From Pseudomonadales bacterium (GTDB taxonomy: Bacteria; Pseudomonadota; Gammaproteobacteria; Pseudomonadales; Ketobacteraceae): a stretch of 64,000 nucleotides of DNA. Below, in pieces: positions 34,701 through 44,600 of this stretch. The stretch's first letter is position 1; every line of letters starts with the position of its first letter. Location of the stretch: assembly GCA_020062665.1 (NCBI GenBank), contig JAGUVW010000050.1, positions 1 through 64,000 on the forward strand. Direction: 5' to 3'. The translations under genes were made by a program, and so were the position numbers. The notes beneath the pieces are model-generated. The model saw nothing but the letters and a program-made list of their open reading frames with translations. It was not told where the DNA came from and did no database searches.

Positions 34701-35371
34701 GGTGTGACGCTCTTTCCGGCGGCTGTGGCGGTGGATTGTTTTTCGTCGGGCTTGGGTGAGTCGGTGGACGTGGCGCGGTCATCCTTGCTGGCGGCAGGCG
34801 CTGTCTGCTTTTCCCTGGCCTCCTTTTTGGGAGGTGGCGGCTGGGTGCGCAGGTAGGTGTGCGCGGGATCGACGATGGCGGTCTTCTCCAGGAAGCGTCT
34901 GCCCAGCAGCACAGGATAGATGAAGCGGCTGCGGTCGGTGAGGGTGAACTCGGCTTCGTATTCGCGACCGTCGAGCATGAACTTGTGCAGGATCACCGGG
35001 CGCTCGGCGCTGGCGCGCTTGTGCTGCTTGATCAGCGTGCTGCGGTAGACCGGTGCCTCGATGGTGACGAAGTTCTTGGTCTTGCCTTCCAGCATGCGTT
35101 TGCTGGACAGCTTGGTGTTGGGGGAAAACTGGAAGCGCACCCAGTCCTTGCCGTCTTTTTCGAACCATTCGATGTTCTTGGCGTGCAGGGAGGAGGTTTT
35201 GGCGCCGGTGTCGAGCTTGGCCTTGGCGGGAATCATGGAGGGTTCCACTGCGACCCATTCGATCCAGCCAAAGATGACGCGCTCATCGATGTCCGATTCC
35301 GCTCGCAGGTTGTTGGCGTTGGTAACCACCAGAGTCAAAACTGCCCACCTTAGTATTCTGCTTGACAACAT
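34697..35371 (-). CDS. Retropepsin-like (RimB/COG4067-type) protease
   Basis: A 224-residue exported protein of the group annotated as ATP-dependent zinc protease, whose fold is retropepsin-like. The active-site motif is DTGAKTSSLHA, with the conserved LLGRRFL strand near the end of the domain. The N-terminus has a signal-like helix (LRWAVLTLVVTNANNLRA). The C-terminal 50 residues are a low-complexity, Pro/Lys/Thr-rich tail. ATG 35371 has only a weak ribosome site; the frame opens 34 codons earlier. It is the first gene of the coupled operon with the 7TM protein, the ligase and TetR. Confidence 0.85.
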   Translation of the reverse strand: MLSSRILRWAVLTLVVTNANNLRAESDIDERVIFGWIEWVAVEPSMIPAKAKLDTGAKTSSLHAKNIEWFEKDGKDWVRFQFSPNTKLSSKRMLEGKTKNFVTIEAPVYRSTLIKQHKRASAERPVILHKFMLDGREYEAEFTLTDRSRFIYPVLLGRRFLEKTAIVDPAHTYLRTQPPPPKKEAREKQTAPAASKDDRATSTDSPKPDEKQSTATAAGKSVTP

Positions 35372-35479
35372 AATGTTCGGGTACGACGTCTTTGGGTTTA
35401 ATGGATTCCAGTATAGCGATCGCCAACGGTCGGCGTGGCGCCAGATTGTAAAGTGCGATGGCGCTGAGCGCATCAGGAT

Positions 35480-36121
35480 TTAGGTGCCCGCGGTTGGAAA
35501 TATTCTTCTGAAGGTCAGATTGATTCTTGCCGCGCAGTGTGTTTTTGCCTTGGGAATCTGGTGCAGCCAGTGGTGTTGCAGGGCACCTTTCATGATCAGC
35601 AGGTCTCCGTTTTGGAGGGGGAGCTTGAGTTTTTGTTCCTGGTGATCCCGGTGTTTGAGAACGAAGTCACGGGTTTCGCCCAGGGAGAGCGAGGCGATGA
35701 CGGGATTTTCGCCCAGTTCCGGTTCGTCGTCGGCGTGCCAGCCCACGCTGTCGTTTTCGTCGCGGTAGAGGTTGGCCAGCAGGCTGGTGAAGTGGGTGTC
35801 ACTGTAGTCTTCGATGCGGTGTTTGATGTTCGCCAGGGCGGGCAGCCAGGGCGTGGGTTGCAGGGTGAGGCCGGAGTAGGTGTAGGTCATGCCTGCGTCG
35901 CCGAACCAGGCTTGCAGGCGCGGGATGGGGGTGTCTTTGCCGGCGATGCGGATGCTGTCCTGGCGCCAGGGGATCTGTTGCTGGAGCGTTGCCATGAGCT
36001 GGTTGGCTTCGTCCGGCGGGAGGAAGTGCTTCACCCACAGGATGTCGCCATCGGACAGTTCGATCAGTTCGACGCTTTGCAGGGGCAGGTCGCCCAGGGT
36101 GAAGAGGTCGGATTGGTTCAT
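35480..36121 (-). CDS. AlkB-like 2-oxoglutarate/Fe(II) DNA-repair dioxygenase
   Basis: A 213-residue dealkylase of the AlkB family, which removes methyl groups from 1-methyladenine and 3-methylcytosine. Iron ligands are His129 and Asp131 (GWHADDE) and His187 (HWLHQIPK). The 2-oxoglutarate contacts are in RINLTFR (199-205). Its closest look is to the AlkB2/3-type group rather than E. coli AlkB. ATG 36121 is preferred to a TTG 12 codons earlier. It follows rluA after 32 bases and probably belongs to the rapA-rluA transcript. Confidence 0.9.
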   Translation of the reverse strand: MNQSDLFTLGDLPLQSVELIELSDGDILWVKHFLPPDEANQLMATLQQQIPWRQDSIRIAGKDTPIPRLQAWFGDAGMTYTYSGLTLQPTPWLPALANIKHRIEDYSDTHFTSLLANLYRDENDSVGWHADDEPELGENPVIASLSLGETRDFVLKHRDHQEQKLKLPLQNGDLLIMKGALQHHWLHQIPKAKTHCAARINLTFRRIFPTAGT

Positions 36122-36153
36122 GGGTTGGCGCTGGCTCCGCGCGGGATCAGTTG

Positions 36154-36801
36154 TCAAAACGGTACCGCAGAAACCACCTCGATGCCATGTCCTGTGTCAG
36201 GATGCCTGAAAACCAGCCGGTGGGCGTGCAGCAGCAGGCGGGGGCTCATGGCGAGCACGTCGGGCGGCGCGTACAGATTGTCGCCCAGCAGCGGCAGGCC
36301 AATCGCCAGACAGTGCACCCGCAGTTGGTGGGAGCGTCCGGTCACCGGTTCCAGACGCAAACGCACCTGGCCATTGCTGCGTTCCATTATCTGATAGCGG
36401 GTGAGCGATGGTTTGCCATGCTCGTAGCAGATCATCTGGCGCGGCCGGTTGGGCCAGTCGGTGATCAGGGGGAAGTCGATCTCGCCGCAGTCGGAAGCGC
36501 ATTCGCCGAAGCCTATGGCGATGTATTCCTTGGCGGTTTCGCGGTCGCGGAACTGGCGGTTGAGTTCCGACTGGGCGGCGCGGGTCTTGGCCAGCACCAT
36601 CACGCCGCTGGTGGAGCAGTCGAGCCGGTGCACTACGTGGATTTCCGGGTAGCGGGCGGCGGCGCGGCTGGCGATGGAGTCCTGGTTGTCTGGCCCGCGG
36701 CCGGGAACCGACAGCAGCTCGGCGGGCTTGTCCACTACCAGGATGTGGTCGTCTTCCAGCAGGATGCTCAGGTCGCTGATGGTAGCTGGATCGTTGTTCA
36801 T
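36154..36801 (-). CDS. rluA: Dual-specificity tRNA/23S rRNA pseudouridine synthase
   Basis: RluA of 215 residues (E. coli 219), expected to modify U32 of certain tRNAs and U746 of 23S rRNA. Motifs are HRLDCSTSG with catalytic Asp61, DWPNRPRQ, and TGRSHQLRVH. The gene starts ten bases after the rapA stop with no strong ribosome site, suggesting translational coupling. Confidence 0.93.
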   Translation of the reverse strand: MNNDPATISDLSILLEDDHILVVDKPAELLSVPGRGPDNQDSIASRAAARYPEIHVVHRLDCSTSGVMVLAKTRAAQSELNRQFRDRETAKEYIAIGFGECASDCGEIDFPLITDWPNRPRQMICYEHGKPSLTRYQIMERSNGQVRLRLEPVTGRSHQLRVHCLAIGLPLLGDNLYAPPDVLAMSPRLLLHAHRLVFRHPDTGHGIEVVSAVPF

Positions 36802-36811
36802 GTGCCGCTGT

Positions 36812-39673
36812 TCAGGCCACGGCGATCATGATGCGCAGGGCATCCAGGCGCACGGTGGTGTTTTCCTGCAGTACCTTGCGGCCCTGTTCCAGCTTCTGCT
36901 GCACGGCGGTCAGTTGCGGGCCGATGTCGCCCTGGTGCTGCATGGCTTTCAGGCGGCGGGACTCGTTTTCCCAATAGGCGTCGAATTGTTGCAGGGCGTT
37001 GTTGCGCAGTTGCTGCAGGCGTTCGCTCATGATGGCGTCGCCTTTGCCCAGCATCTGGTTCACCGGTTCCTGGATTTCCTTCAGCATCTGGGCCGCCAGA
37101 TCGTTCTTGATGCGCTTGAGCTGTTTGTCGAGGGCGGCGGTGTCCACGGCGGCGGACAGGTCGCGGCCCTTGGGATCGATCAGCAGGCGCACCGGGGTGG
37201 GCGGCAGCACCTGGCGGATCTGCAGGTCTGCCGGCGCAGGGCATTCCACGATGTACAGTGCCTCGACCAGAACCGTGCCTTCCTTGATCTGCTTGTTACG
37301 CAGCAGGCTTAGCACCGAACTGCCTTTGCCGCTGGTGAGCACCATGTCCATGGCGTTGCGCACCATGGGGTGATCCCAGGACAGGAATTCGATGTCTTCG
37401 CGACCCAGGGCCACGCTGCGCTGGTAGGTGGCGCTGACGCCGTCTTCCTGCAGGCCGGGGAAGCTGTTGTGTTCCAGCGCCGAGCCGGGGCGCAGCAGGA
37501 TGATGGTGTCGGACAGGTCTTCTTCTTCCACACCATAGGCGCTGAAGACCTGCTCCATGTATTCCTTCAGGTTTGGGTCGTCGTCGCTGTCCTCGACGGC
37601 TTCCATCAGATCCTGCACGCTGCCGTCGCCCTTGGAGTGGATTTCCAGCAGGCGGTTGCGGCCGTGGATGAAGCGCTCGTGCAGCTCGGCGATCTGGGCC
37701 TGGGTGGTTTTCACCAGTTGGTCGAGGGCCTTGTCGTCCTGCGTCAGCGTGGCGAGGAAGTCGGCGAAGCGGGATTCGAATACCACGCTGTGGCTGGATT
37801 CGGTTTTGGTGAAGGCGCCGAAGCCGTCGTCGTACCATTCCAGCAGACGCTGTTGCCAGGTGTCGCCCAGGTAGGGGGTGTAGATCTCGATGTCCTGCTT
37901 CTGGCCGATGCGGTCGAGGCGGCCGATGCGTTGTTCCAATTGATCAATGGACGGTGGCAGATCGAACATGACGAGGTTGCTGCAGAACTGGAAGTTGCGG
38001 CCTTCGGAGCCGATCTCGGAGCAGATCAGGGCCTGGGCGCCATCCTCGTGGGAGGCGAACCAGGCGGCGCTGCGGTCGCGCTCGATCAGCGTTAAATCCT
38101 CGTGGAAGGCGCTGCACTGGATGCCACCCTTGAAGTGCAGATGCGCCTGCAGCGCGCAGGCGGTGTCCTTGTGGTGACAGATGATCAGGAATTTTTCGCT
38201 GCGGCGTTTTTTCAGGGTTTCCAGCAGCCAGTTGACGCGGGGATCCTGCGCCAGCCACTGGCCTTCATTGGCATCGATTTCCGGATACAGCGCGTCTTCC
38301 AGGGTGTTGATTTTCACGTCGTCATAGCAGGCCGGATTGGGCAGACGCACGCGGGTGAGTTTGCGTTGCGGGAAGCCGCTGATGCTGGCGCGGGTGTTGC
38401 GGAACAGGGCGCGGCCGGTGCCATGCTGATCCAGCAGGCGGGTGGCCAGGGCGCGGGCGGCCAGCGCTTCGCCGTTCTTGTCGCCAGTGTCCGCCTGCAG
38501 CAGGGTGATCAGGCGGTGACTGTCGGCGTCGCTGAGCAGGGTTTTCAGTTGTTCCAGGTGATCCGGCGCCACCTTGTCGTGGTCGATCAGGTGTTCGGCG
38601 ATCAGGGCGATGTCGTTGAATTTGTCCTGCTGCACCTTGAAGGCGTCCAGGTCGGCGTAACGCAGGGGATCGAGCAGGTGCAGCTGGGCGAAGTGGCTTT
38701 CCGGGCCTTCCTTTTCCGGCGTGGCGGTGAGCAGCAGCAGGGCCGGCGCTTTCCGCGAGAACTGTTCCACCAGGGCATAGGCCGGGCTCGGGTTGCCCGG
38801 TTCCCAGGCCAGGTGATGGGCTTCGTCCACCACCAGCATGTCCCAGGGGGCGTCCAGTGCGGCGGCGGCCCACTGCTTGTGCTGCAGCAGAAACTGGATC
38901 GAGCACAGCACCAGCTGTTCGTACAGGAAGGGGTTGTCGGTCTGTTCCTGCTCGCACAGGGCTTCGCATTGATCGCGATCCAGCACCCGCACCGGCAGGT
39001 TGAAACGGCGACGCATTTCCACCAGCCATTGGTGCACCAGGGAGTCCGGCACCAGGATAAGCAGGCGGCCGATCTTGCCGCTGATCAGTTGCTGGTGGGC
39101 GATCAGGCCCGCCTCGATGGTTTTGCCCAGCCCCACTTCGTCCGCCAGCATCACCCGCGGCGCCGTGCGGGCGGAAACCGTTTGCGCGATGTGAAACTGG
39201 TGGGGAATCAGATCCACCCGCGCGCCCATGAAACCGCGGGCGGGGTGCCGATCATAGTTAGCCAGCAGCTCCCAGGTTTTCAGGCGCATGCCGAAGTTGC
39301 GGTAATCGTCGAGCTGGCCCAGCAGCAGGCGCTTCAGTGCCTCGGGCATCTGGCTGCTGCCCTGCACCTGGGTTTCGCACAGGGTTTTCTGCTCGCCGTC
39401 TTCGCCCACCGCTTCGTAGAAGAACAGGCCGTCCTGTTCGGAGCGGCTGATCACCTTGTAGCGGGTGCCGTCTTGGGTTTCGATGGTGTCGTGGGTGTGG
39501 AACTGCAGGCGGGTGAGGGGGGCGTTGGCCTTGGCGTAGTTGCGGAGCTCTTCGGCGGCGGGGAAGAACAGGGTCAGGGTGCGGTCGTTTACCTGGGTGA
39601 CGATGCCCACACCCAATTCCGTCTCTGCGGTATTGGCCCAGCGTTGACCGACATAAAATGTCTGCTTGCTCAT
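36812..39673 (-). CDS. rapA: RNA polymerase-associated ATPase RapA
   Basis: SWI2/SNF2-type ATPase of 953 residues (E. coli 968) that binds core RNA polymerase and helps recycle it. The N-terminal tudor-like beta domains begin at MSKQTFYVGQRW. Walker A is LADEVGLGKTIEAGL and the DEAH box is DEAHHL. Helicase motif VI is near RIGRLDRIGQ. ATG 39673 is chosen because similarity begins there; 61 additional in-frame codons upstream are not conserved and run toward the TetR gene. First gene of the rapA-rluA-alkB-like unit. Confidence 0.94.
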   Translation of the reverse strand: MSKQTFYVGQRWANTAETELGVGIVTQVNDRTLTLFFPAAEELRNYAKANAPLTRLQFHTHDTIETQDGTRYKVISRSEQDGLFFYEAVGEDGEQKTLCETQVQGSSQMPEALKRLLLGQLDDYRNFGMRLKTWELLANYDRHPARGFMGARVDLIPHQFHIAQTVSARTAPRVMLADEVGLGKTIEAGLIAHQQLISGKIGRLLILVPDSLVHQWLVEMRRRFNLPVRVLDRDQCEALCEQEQTDNPFLYEQLVLCSIQFLLQHKQWAAAALDAPWDMLVVDEAHHLAWEPGNPSPAYALVEQFSRKAPALLLLTATPEKEGPESHFAQLHLLDPLRYADLDAFKVQQDKFNDIALIAEHLIDHDKVAPDHLEQLKTLLSDADSHRLITLLQADTGDKNGEALAARALATRLLDQHGTGRALFRNTRASISGFPQRKLTRVRLPNPACYDDVKINTLEDALYPEIDANEGQWLAQDPRVNWLLETLKKRRSEKFLIICHHKDTACALQAHLHFKGGIQCSAFHEDLTLIERDRSAAWFASHEDGAQALICSEIGSEGRNFQFCSNLVMFDLPPSIDQLEQRIGRLDRIGQKQDIEIYTPYLGDTWQQRLLEWYDDGFGAFTKTESSHSVVFESRFADFLATLTQDDKALDQLVKTTQAQIAELHERFIHGRNRLLEIHSKGDGSVQDLMEAVEDSDDDPNLKEYMEQVFSAYGVEEEDLSDTIILLRPGSALEHNSFPGLQEDGVSATYQRSVALGREDIEFLSWDHPMVRNAMDMVLTSGKGSSVLSLLRNKQIKEGTVLVEALYIVECPAPADLQIRQVLPPTPVRLLIDPKGRDLSAAVDTAALDKQLKRIKNDLAAQMLKEIQEPVNQMLGKGDAIMSERLQQLRNNALQQFDAYWENESRRLKAMQHQGDIGPQLTAVQQKLEQGRKVLQENTTVRLDALRIMIAVA

Positions 39674-39770
39674 AGAGATAACTCGACCCCGCGATTCTGG
39701 AGGCGCGTATTCTAGAAAACCCGGGGGTATTAATCCACCGACACAGACATTAAGGCGGGCTGAGCCTGAT

Positions 39771-40406
39771 TCAGGCCTGGTAGGCGCGCAGGAAGATATC
39801 GACTGCGTCCTGCACATGCGCCTCGGCAGCGGCGGCGTCCTGGGGCTGGTCGACACCGCTCAGCAGGCGATAGTGGTGGCCACCCATCACCAGGCTGAAA
39901 AAATGTTCCGCTGCCGCCCGTGGCCGGGGGGTGTGCAGGGAACCGCCGGCATGAGCCGACGCCAGCAGCCGCACCATTTCCTCCAGCACCCGTTGCGGGC
40001 CGGCTTCGTGAAACAGCCGCGACAGGCTGGGATCGATGTTCGCCTGTGAAATCATCAGCCTTTTCAGCGCAATGGCCTCTGCACTGTTGATCAGGGCATA
40101 AAACCCCCTGCCGATTCCCAGGAGAATGGTGCGGATCGGGCTATGCTGACTGAGTTCGAATACCAGAGGGGGCAGCTGTTCCTCGCACTTGGCCTTGATG
40201 GCGGCGGCGAACAGCGTTTCTTTGTCGGTGAAATGGCTGTACAGGGTCAGCTTGGACACGCCGGCTTCGGCCGCGATGGCGGACATGCTGCTCTTGCCAT
40301 AGCCCTGGCGGATGAACAGCCGCTTGGCAGCGTTCAGGATGGCGGCGCGTTTGGCCGGATCCTTGGGGCGCCCTGGCCCCGAGGAGGGATTTTTGATCTT
40401 GGACAT
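39771..40406 (-). CDS. TetR-family regulator of the RND pump
   Basis: A 211-residue regulator. The helix-turn-helix is MSAIAAEAGVSKLTLYSHFTDKETLF (split about 41-66) and the rest is a TetR C-terminal helical domain. It is divergent from the RND adaptor gene across 92 bases, the standard arrangement for a local repressor of efflux. An ACCGGT core at 40453-40458 lies in this spacer and could be part of the operator; the flanks are not symmetric. Confidence 0.88.
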   Translation of the reverse strand: MSKIKNPSSGPGRPKDPAKRAAILNAAKRLFIRQGYGKSSMSAIAAEAGVSKLTLYSHFTDKETLFAAAIKAKCEEQLPPLVFELSQHSPIRTILLGIGRGFYALINSAEAIALKRLMISQANIDPSLSRLFHEAGPQRVLEEMVRLLASAHAGGSLHTPRPRAAAEHFFSLVMGGHHYRLLSGVDQPQDAAAAEAHVQDAVDIFLRAYQA

Positions 40407-40498
40407 TTACCTGTTGGAGATACTGGACTGTTGGGTTTAGTATTAATAATATACCGGTGAGTACACTAATGTGAAGCCTTGTTGTGAAAAGGTCGGAT

Positions 40499-41605
40499 AT
40501 GAAACCCAGTATGACGCTGTTTCGCTTTGCTTCCCTTTGTCTGGCGGGCCTGTTGATGGCCTGCAGCCAGGAATTGCCGCGCCCTGCGGTGGTTCGCCCT
40601 GCCATGGTGATCCAGCCCCAGCCGGCGGCGGACGCCCTGACCGTCTATCCCGGCGAAGTCCGCGCCCGCTTCGAGCCCGATCTGGCCTTTCGTATCGGTG
40701 GCAAGGTCACCAAGCGGCTGGTGGATTCCGGTTCCCGCGTGGAGAAGGATCAACCCCTGGCGGAACTCGATCCCCAGGACGTGAGGCTGCAACTGGAAGC
40801 CGCCCGCGCCCAGGTGGCGGCAGCGGAAGCCAATCTGAATCTGGCGAAGGGTGAGCTGGAACGTTACCGCACCCTGTTGCAGAAACAGATGATCAGCCGC
40901 TCCCAATATGACTCGGTGGAAAACCAGTACCGCGCCAGTGAAGCTCGCTTGCAGCAGATTCGCGCCGAATACGATGTGGCCAGCAATCAGGCCGGCTATG
41001 CGGTGTTGCGGGCGCCCCAGTCTGGTGTGATTGCCCGGCGCCTGGTGGAAGTGGGGCAGGTGGTGGCCCCCGGCCAGACCGTGTTCACCCTGGCCGTGAA
41101 CGGCGAGCGCGAAGTGCTGATCGGCGTGCCGGAACAGGTGATCGACCGCTTCAGCATCGGCCAGGACGTGGCGGTGGAATTGTGGACGCAACCGGGCAAG
41201 CAATTTCCAGGGCGGATTCGCGAGTTGTCGCCGGCGGCTGATCCCCAATCCCGCACCTTTGCCGCCCGGGTGGCGTTCGATGCCCATCTGGTGTCGGCGG
41301 AAGTGGGGCAGAGTGCCCGTGTCTATATTCATACCGCGGGCGAAATTGCCCTGGCGCTGCCGCTGTCGGCAGTGACGGCCGATAACGAACAGCCGTATGT
41401 GTGGGTGGTGGATCCGGCCACCTCCAGTGTGGTGCGCACGCCGGTGCGGGTGGGCTATTACGGCCAGCAGCGGGCTACCATCGTCGAAGGCCTCAAGATC
41501 CAGGACTGGGTGGTGGCCGGCGGGGTGCATCTGCTGCAGCCGGGCCAGAAAGTACGCCCGGTAGATCGCGACAATCGCCCCGTGACCCTGGCGGCAGGGG
41601 AATAA
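40499..41605 (+). CDS. RND efflux periplasmic adaptor (membrane-fusion lipoprotein)
   Basis: A 368-residue adaptor with a lipoprotein signal ending LLMAC (Cys22). The two halves of the lipoyl/barrel-sandwich domain flank an alpha hairpin (about 95-165). A beta-barrel and membrane-proximal domain follow. ATG 40499 has AAGG upstream; the GTG at 40484 is an earlier alternative. The pump gene starts four bases after the stop. It should bridge the pump and an outer-membrane channel; no channel gene is next to it, so a TolC encoded elsewhere is expected. Confidence 0.9.
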   Translation: MKPSMTLFRFASLCLAGLLMACSQELPRPAVVRPAMVIQPQPAADALTVYPGEVRARFEPDLAFRIGGKVTKRLVDSGSRVEKDQPLAELDPQDVRLQLEAARAQVAAAEANLNLAKGELERYRTLLQKQMISRSQYDSVENQYRASEARLQQIRAEYDVASNQAGYAVLRAPQSGVIARRLVEVGQVVAPGQTVFTLAVNGEREVLIGVPEQVIDRFSIGQDVAVELWTQPGKQFPGRIRELSPAADPQSRTFAARVAFDAHLVSAEVGQSARVYIHTAGEIALALPLSAVTADNEQPYVWVVDPATSSVVRTPVRVGYYGQQRATIVEGLKIQDWVVAGGVHLLQPGQKVRPVDRDNRPVTLAAGE

Positions 41606-41609
41606 ACCG

Positions 41610-44600
41610 ATGTCATTCAACCTGTCCGAATGGGCGCTGAAGAATCGCCAGATTGTGCTGTTCCTGATGCTGGTGCTGGCGGTGGTAGGTTCCCTGTCCT
41701 ACGCCAAGCTGGGTCAGAGCGAAGATCCGCCGTTTACCTTCAAGGCCATGGTGATCCGCACCGACTGGCCCGGTGCCAGCGCCGAGGAAGTCGCCCGCCA
41801 GGTCACCGAGCGCATTGAAAAGAAGGTGATGGAAACCGGCGAATACCAGTACGTGATGTCCTACTCCCGCCCTGGCGAGTCGGTGGTGACCTTCGTGGCG
41901 AAGGATTCGCTGAAAAACACCCGCGTTCCCGAGCTGTGGTATCAGCTGCGCAAAAAAGTCGGCGACATTCGCCACACCCTGCCACCGGGCATTCACGGCC
42001 CGTTTTTCAATGATGAGTTCGGCACTACCTTCGGCAATATCTACGCGCTGACCGGCAAGGGTTTCGATTACGCGGTGCTGAAGGATTACGCCGATCGCCT
42101 GCAACTGCAGCTGCAGCGGGTGCAGGATGTGGGCAAGGTAGAGCTGATCGGCCTGCAGGATGAAAAAGTCTGGATCGAACTGTCCAACGTGAAATCCGCG
42201 ACGCTGGGCTTGTCGCTGGCGGCGGTGCAGCAGGCGCTGGAGCAGCAGAACGCGGTGTCCTCCGCCGGCTTTTATGAAACCGATTCTGATCGCGTGCAGC
42301 TGCGGGTGTCCGGGCGCTTCGAGTCGGCGGAGCAGATCCGGGATTTTCCCATTCGCGTAGGTGATCGCACCTTCCGCCTGGGTGATGTGGCCGAGATCCG
42401 CCGTGGCTTCAACGATCCGCCGGCGCCGCGCATGCGGTTCATGGGCGAGGACGCCCTCGGCATCGCAGTGTCGATGCGGGCGGGTGGCGACATCATTGCG
42501 CTGGGTGAAGCGCTGCGGCAGGAGTCGGCGCGCCTGCAGGATACGCTGCCGGTAGGGATGGAGCTGCGCAGTGTGTCGGATCAGCCGGCGGCGGTGAAAG
42601 CCAGTGTCAGCGAATTCGTGCGGGTGCTGGTGGAAGCGGTGGTGATCGTGCTGCTGGTGAGTTTCGTTTCGCTGGGATTGCGCACCGGGCTGGTGGTGGC
42701 GCTGTCGATTCCGCTGGTGCTGGCCATGACCTTTGGTTTCATGCATTACCTGGATATCGGCCTGCACAAGATTTCCCTGGGCGCGCTGGTGCTGGCGCTG
42801 GGGTTGCTGGTGGACGACGCCATCATCGCGGTGGAAATGATGGCGGTGAAAATGGAGCAGGGTTTCAGCCGTTTGAAGGCGGCGAGCTATGCCTGGACCT
42901 CCACCGCGTTTCCCATGCTCACCGGCACGCTGATCACCGCGGCGGGATTTCTGCCGATTGCTACTGCGCAGTCCGGCACCGGCGAATACACCCGCTCGAT
43001 TTTTCAGGTGGTGACCATCGCGCTGCTGGTGTCCTGGGTTGCGGCGGTGATGTTTGTACCGTACCTGGGCGAACGTCTGCTGCCCGACATGGCGAAGAAA
43101 CACGGCGGCCACGCGCACGATCCCTATTCCACACCGTTCTACCAGCGCGTGCGTGCGATGGTGGAGTGGTGCCTGCATCATCGCGCACTGGTGATCGTCG
43201 CCACGCTGGCGATCTTCGTCGGTTCGCTGGTGCTGTTCAAGTTTGTGCCCAAGCAGTTCTTCCCGCACTCCGGCCGGCTGGAGCTGGTGGTGGATCTGAA
43301 ACTGGCAGAAGGCTCGTCGCTGAAAGCCACCGAGGAACAGTACCGTCGCCTGGAAGAAAAGCTGAAAACCCAGCCGGGCATCGAACATTTCGTCGGTTAT
43401 ATCGGTTCCGGTTCGCCGCGATTTTATCTGTCGCTGGATCAGCAGTTGCCGCAGACACGCTTCGCCCAGTTTGTGGTGACCGCCAACAATATTCCTGATC
43501 GCGAAGCGGTGCGGGAATGGCTGATTCATACGCTGAATGAAGAATTTCCCACGGTGGTGACCCGTGTGTCGCGACTGGAAAACGGCCCGCCGGTGGGTTA
43601 CCCGATTCAGCTGCGGGTGTCGGGCGAACATATCGATGTGGTGCGCAGCCTGGCGCGGGAAGTGGCGGACAAGGTGCGGGAAAATCCCTACGTGTCCAGC
43701 GTGCATCTGAACTGGGAAGAACCCACCAAAGTGATCTATCTGAATATTGATCAGGATCGCGCCCGTGCGCTGGGCGTTTCCACTGCGTCGCTGTCGCAGT
43801 TCCTGCAGAGCGCGCTGTCGGGCACCCGGGTGAATCTGTATCGCGAAGAAAACGAGCTGATCGAGATTCTGCTGCGGGGGCCGGAGCGTGAACGTCAGCG
43901 GCTGGAAATGCTGCCGAGTCTGGCGGTGCCCACGGACAGCGGTGGCCGGGTGCCGCTGTCGCAGATTGCGACGCTGGAATACGGATTCGAGGAAGGCGTG
44001 GTGTGGCATCGCGACCGGCTGCCCACGGTGATCGTGTACGGCGATATTTATGGTACGCAGCAGCCGGTGGATCTGGTGAACCAGATTCTGCCGACCCTGG
44101 AGCCCATCCGCGCCAAGCTGCCCGAAGGCTATCTGCTGGATGCCGGTGGCACGGTGGAAGATTCGGCGCGCGGCCAGAAATCCGTGCTGGCGGGGATTCC
44201 GCTGTTTGTGCTGGTGGTGCTGTCGTTGCTGATGCTGCAGCTGAAGAACATCGCCCGCTCGGTGCTGGTATTCATGACGGCGCCGCTGGGCATGATCGGT
44301 GTCAGCCTGTTCCTGATGGTGTTCCAGCAGCCGTTTGGTTTTATCGCCATGCTCGGCACCATTGCGCTGAGCGGCATGATCATGCGCAACTCGGTGATTC
44401 TGGTGGATCAGATCCAGCAGGATGTGAGCGGTGGTGCCAGTGAATGGCAGGCCATTATCGGTGCGACGGTACGCCGTTTTCGTCCTATCGTGCTGACGGC
44501 ACTGGCGGCGGTGCTGGCGATGATTCCGCTGTCGCGCAGTATTTTCTTCGGCCCCATGGCGGTGGCGATCATGGGCGGGCTGATTGTGGCGACCGCGTTG

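Noticed and set aside
40407-40498. A perfect TetR operator around ACCGGT at 40453
   Set aside because: The flanks are not symmetric beyond the core, so it is mentioned only as a possible part of an operator.
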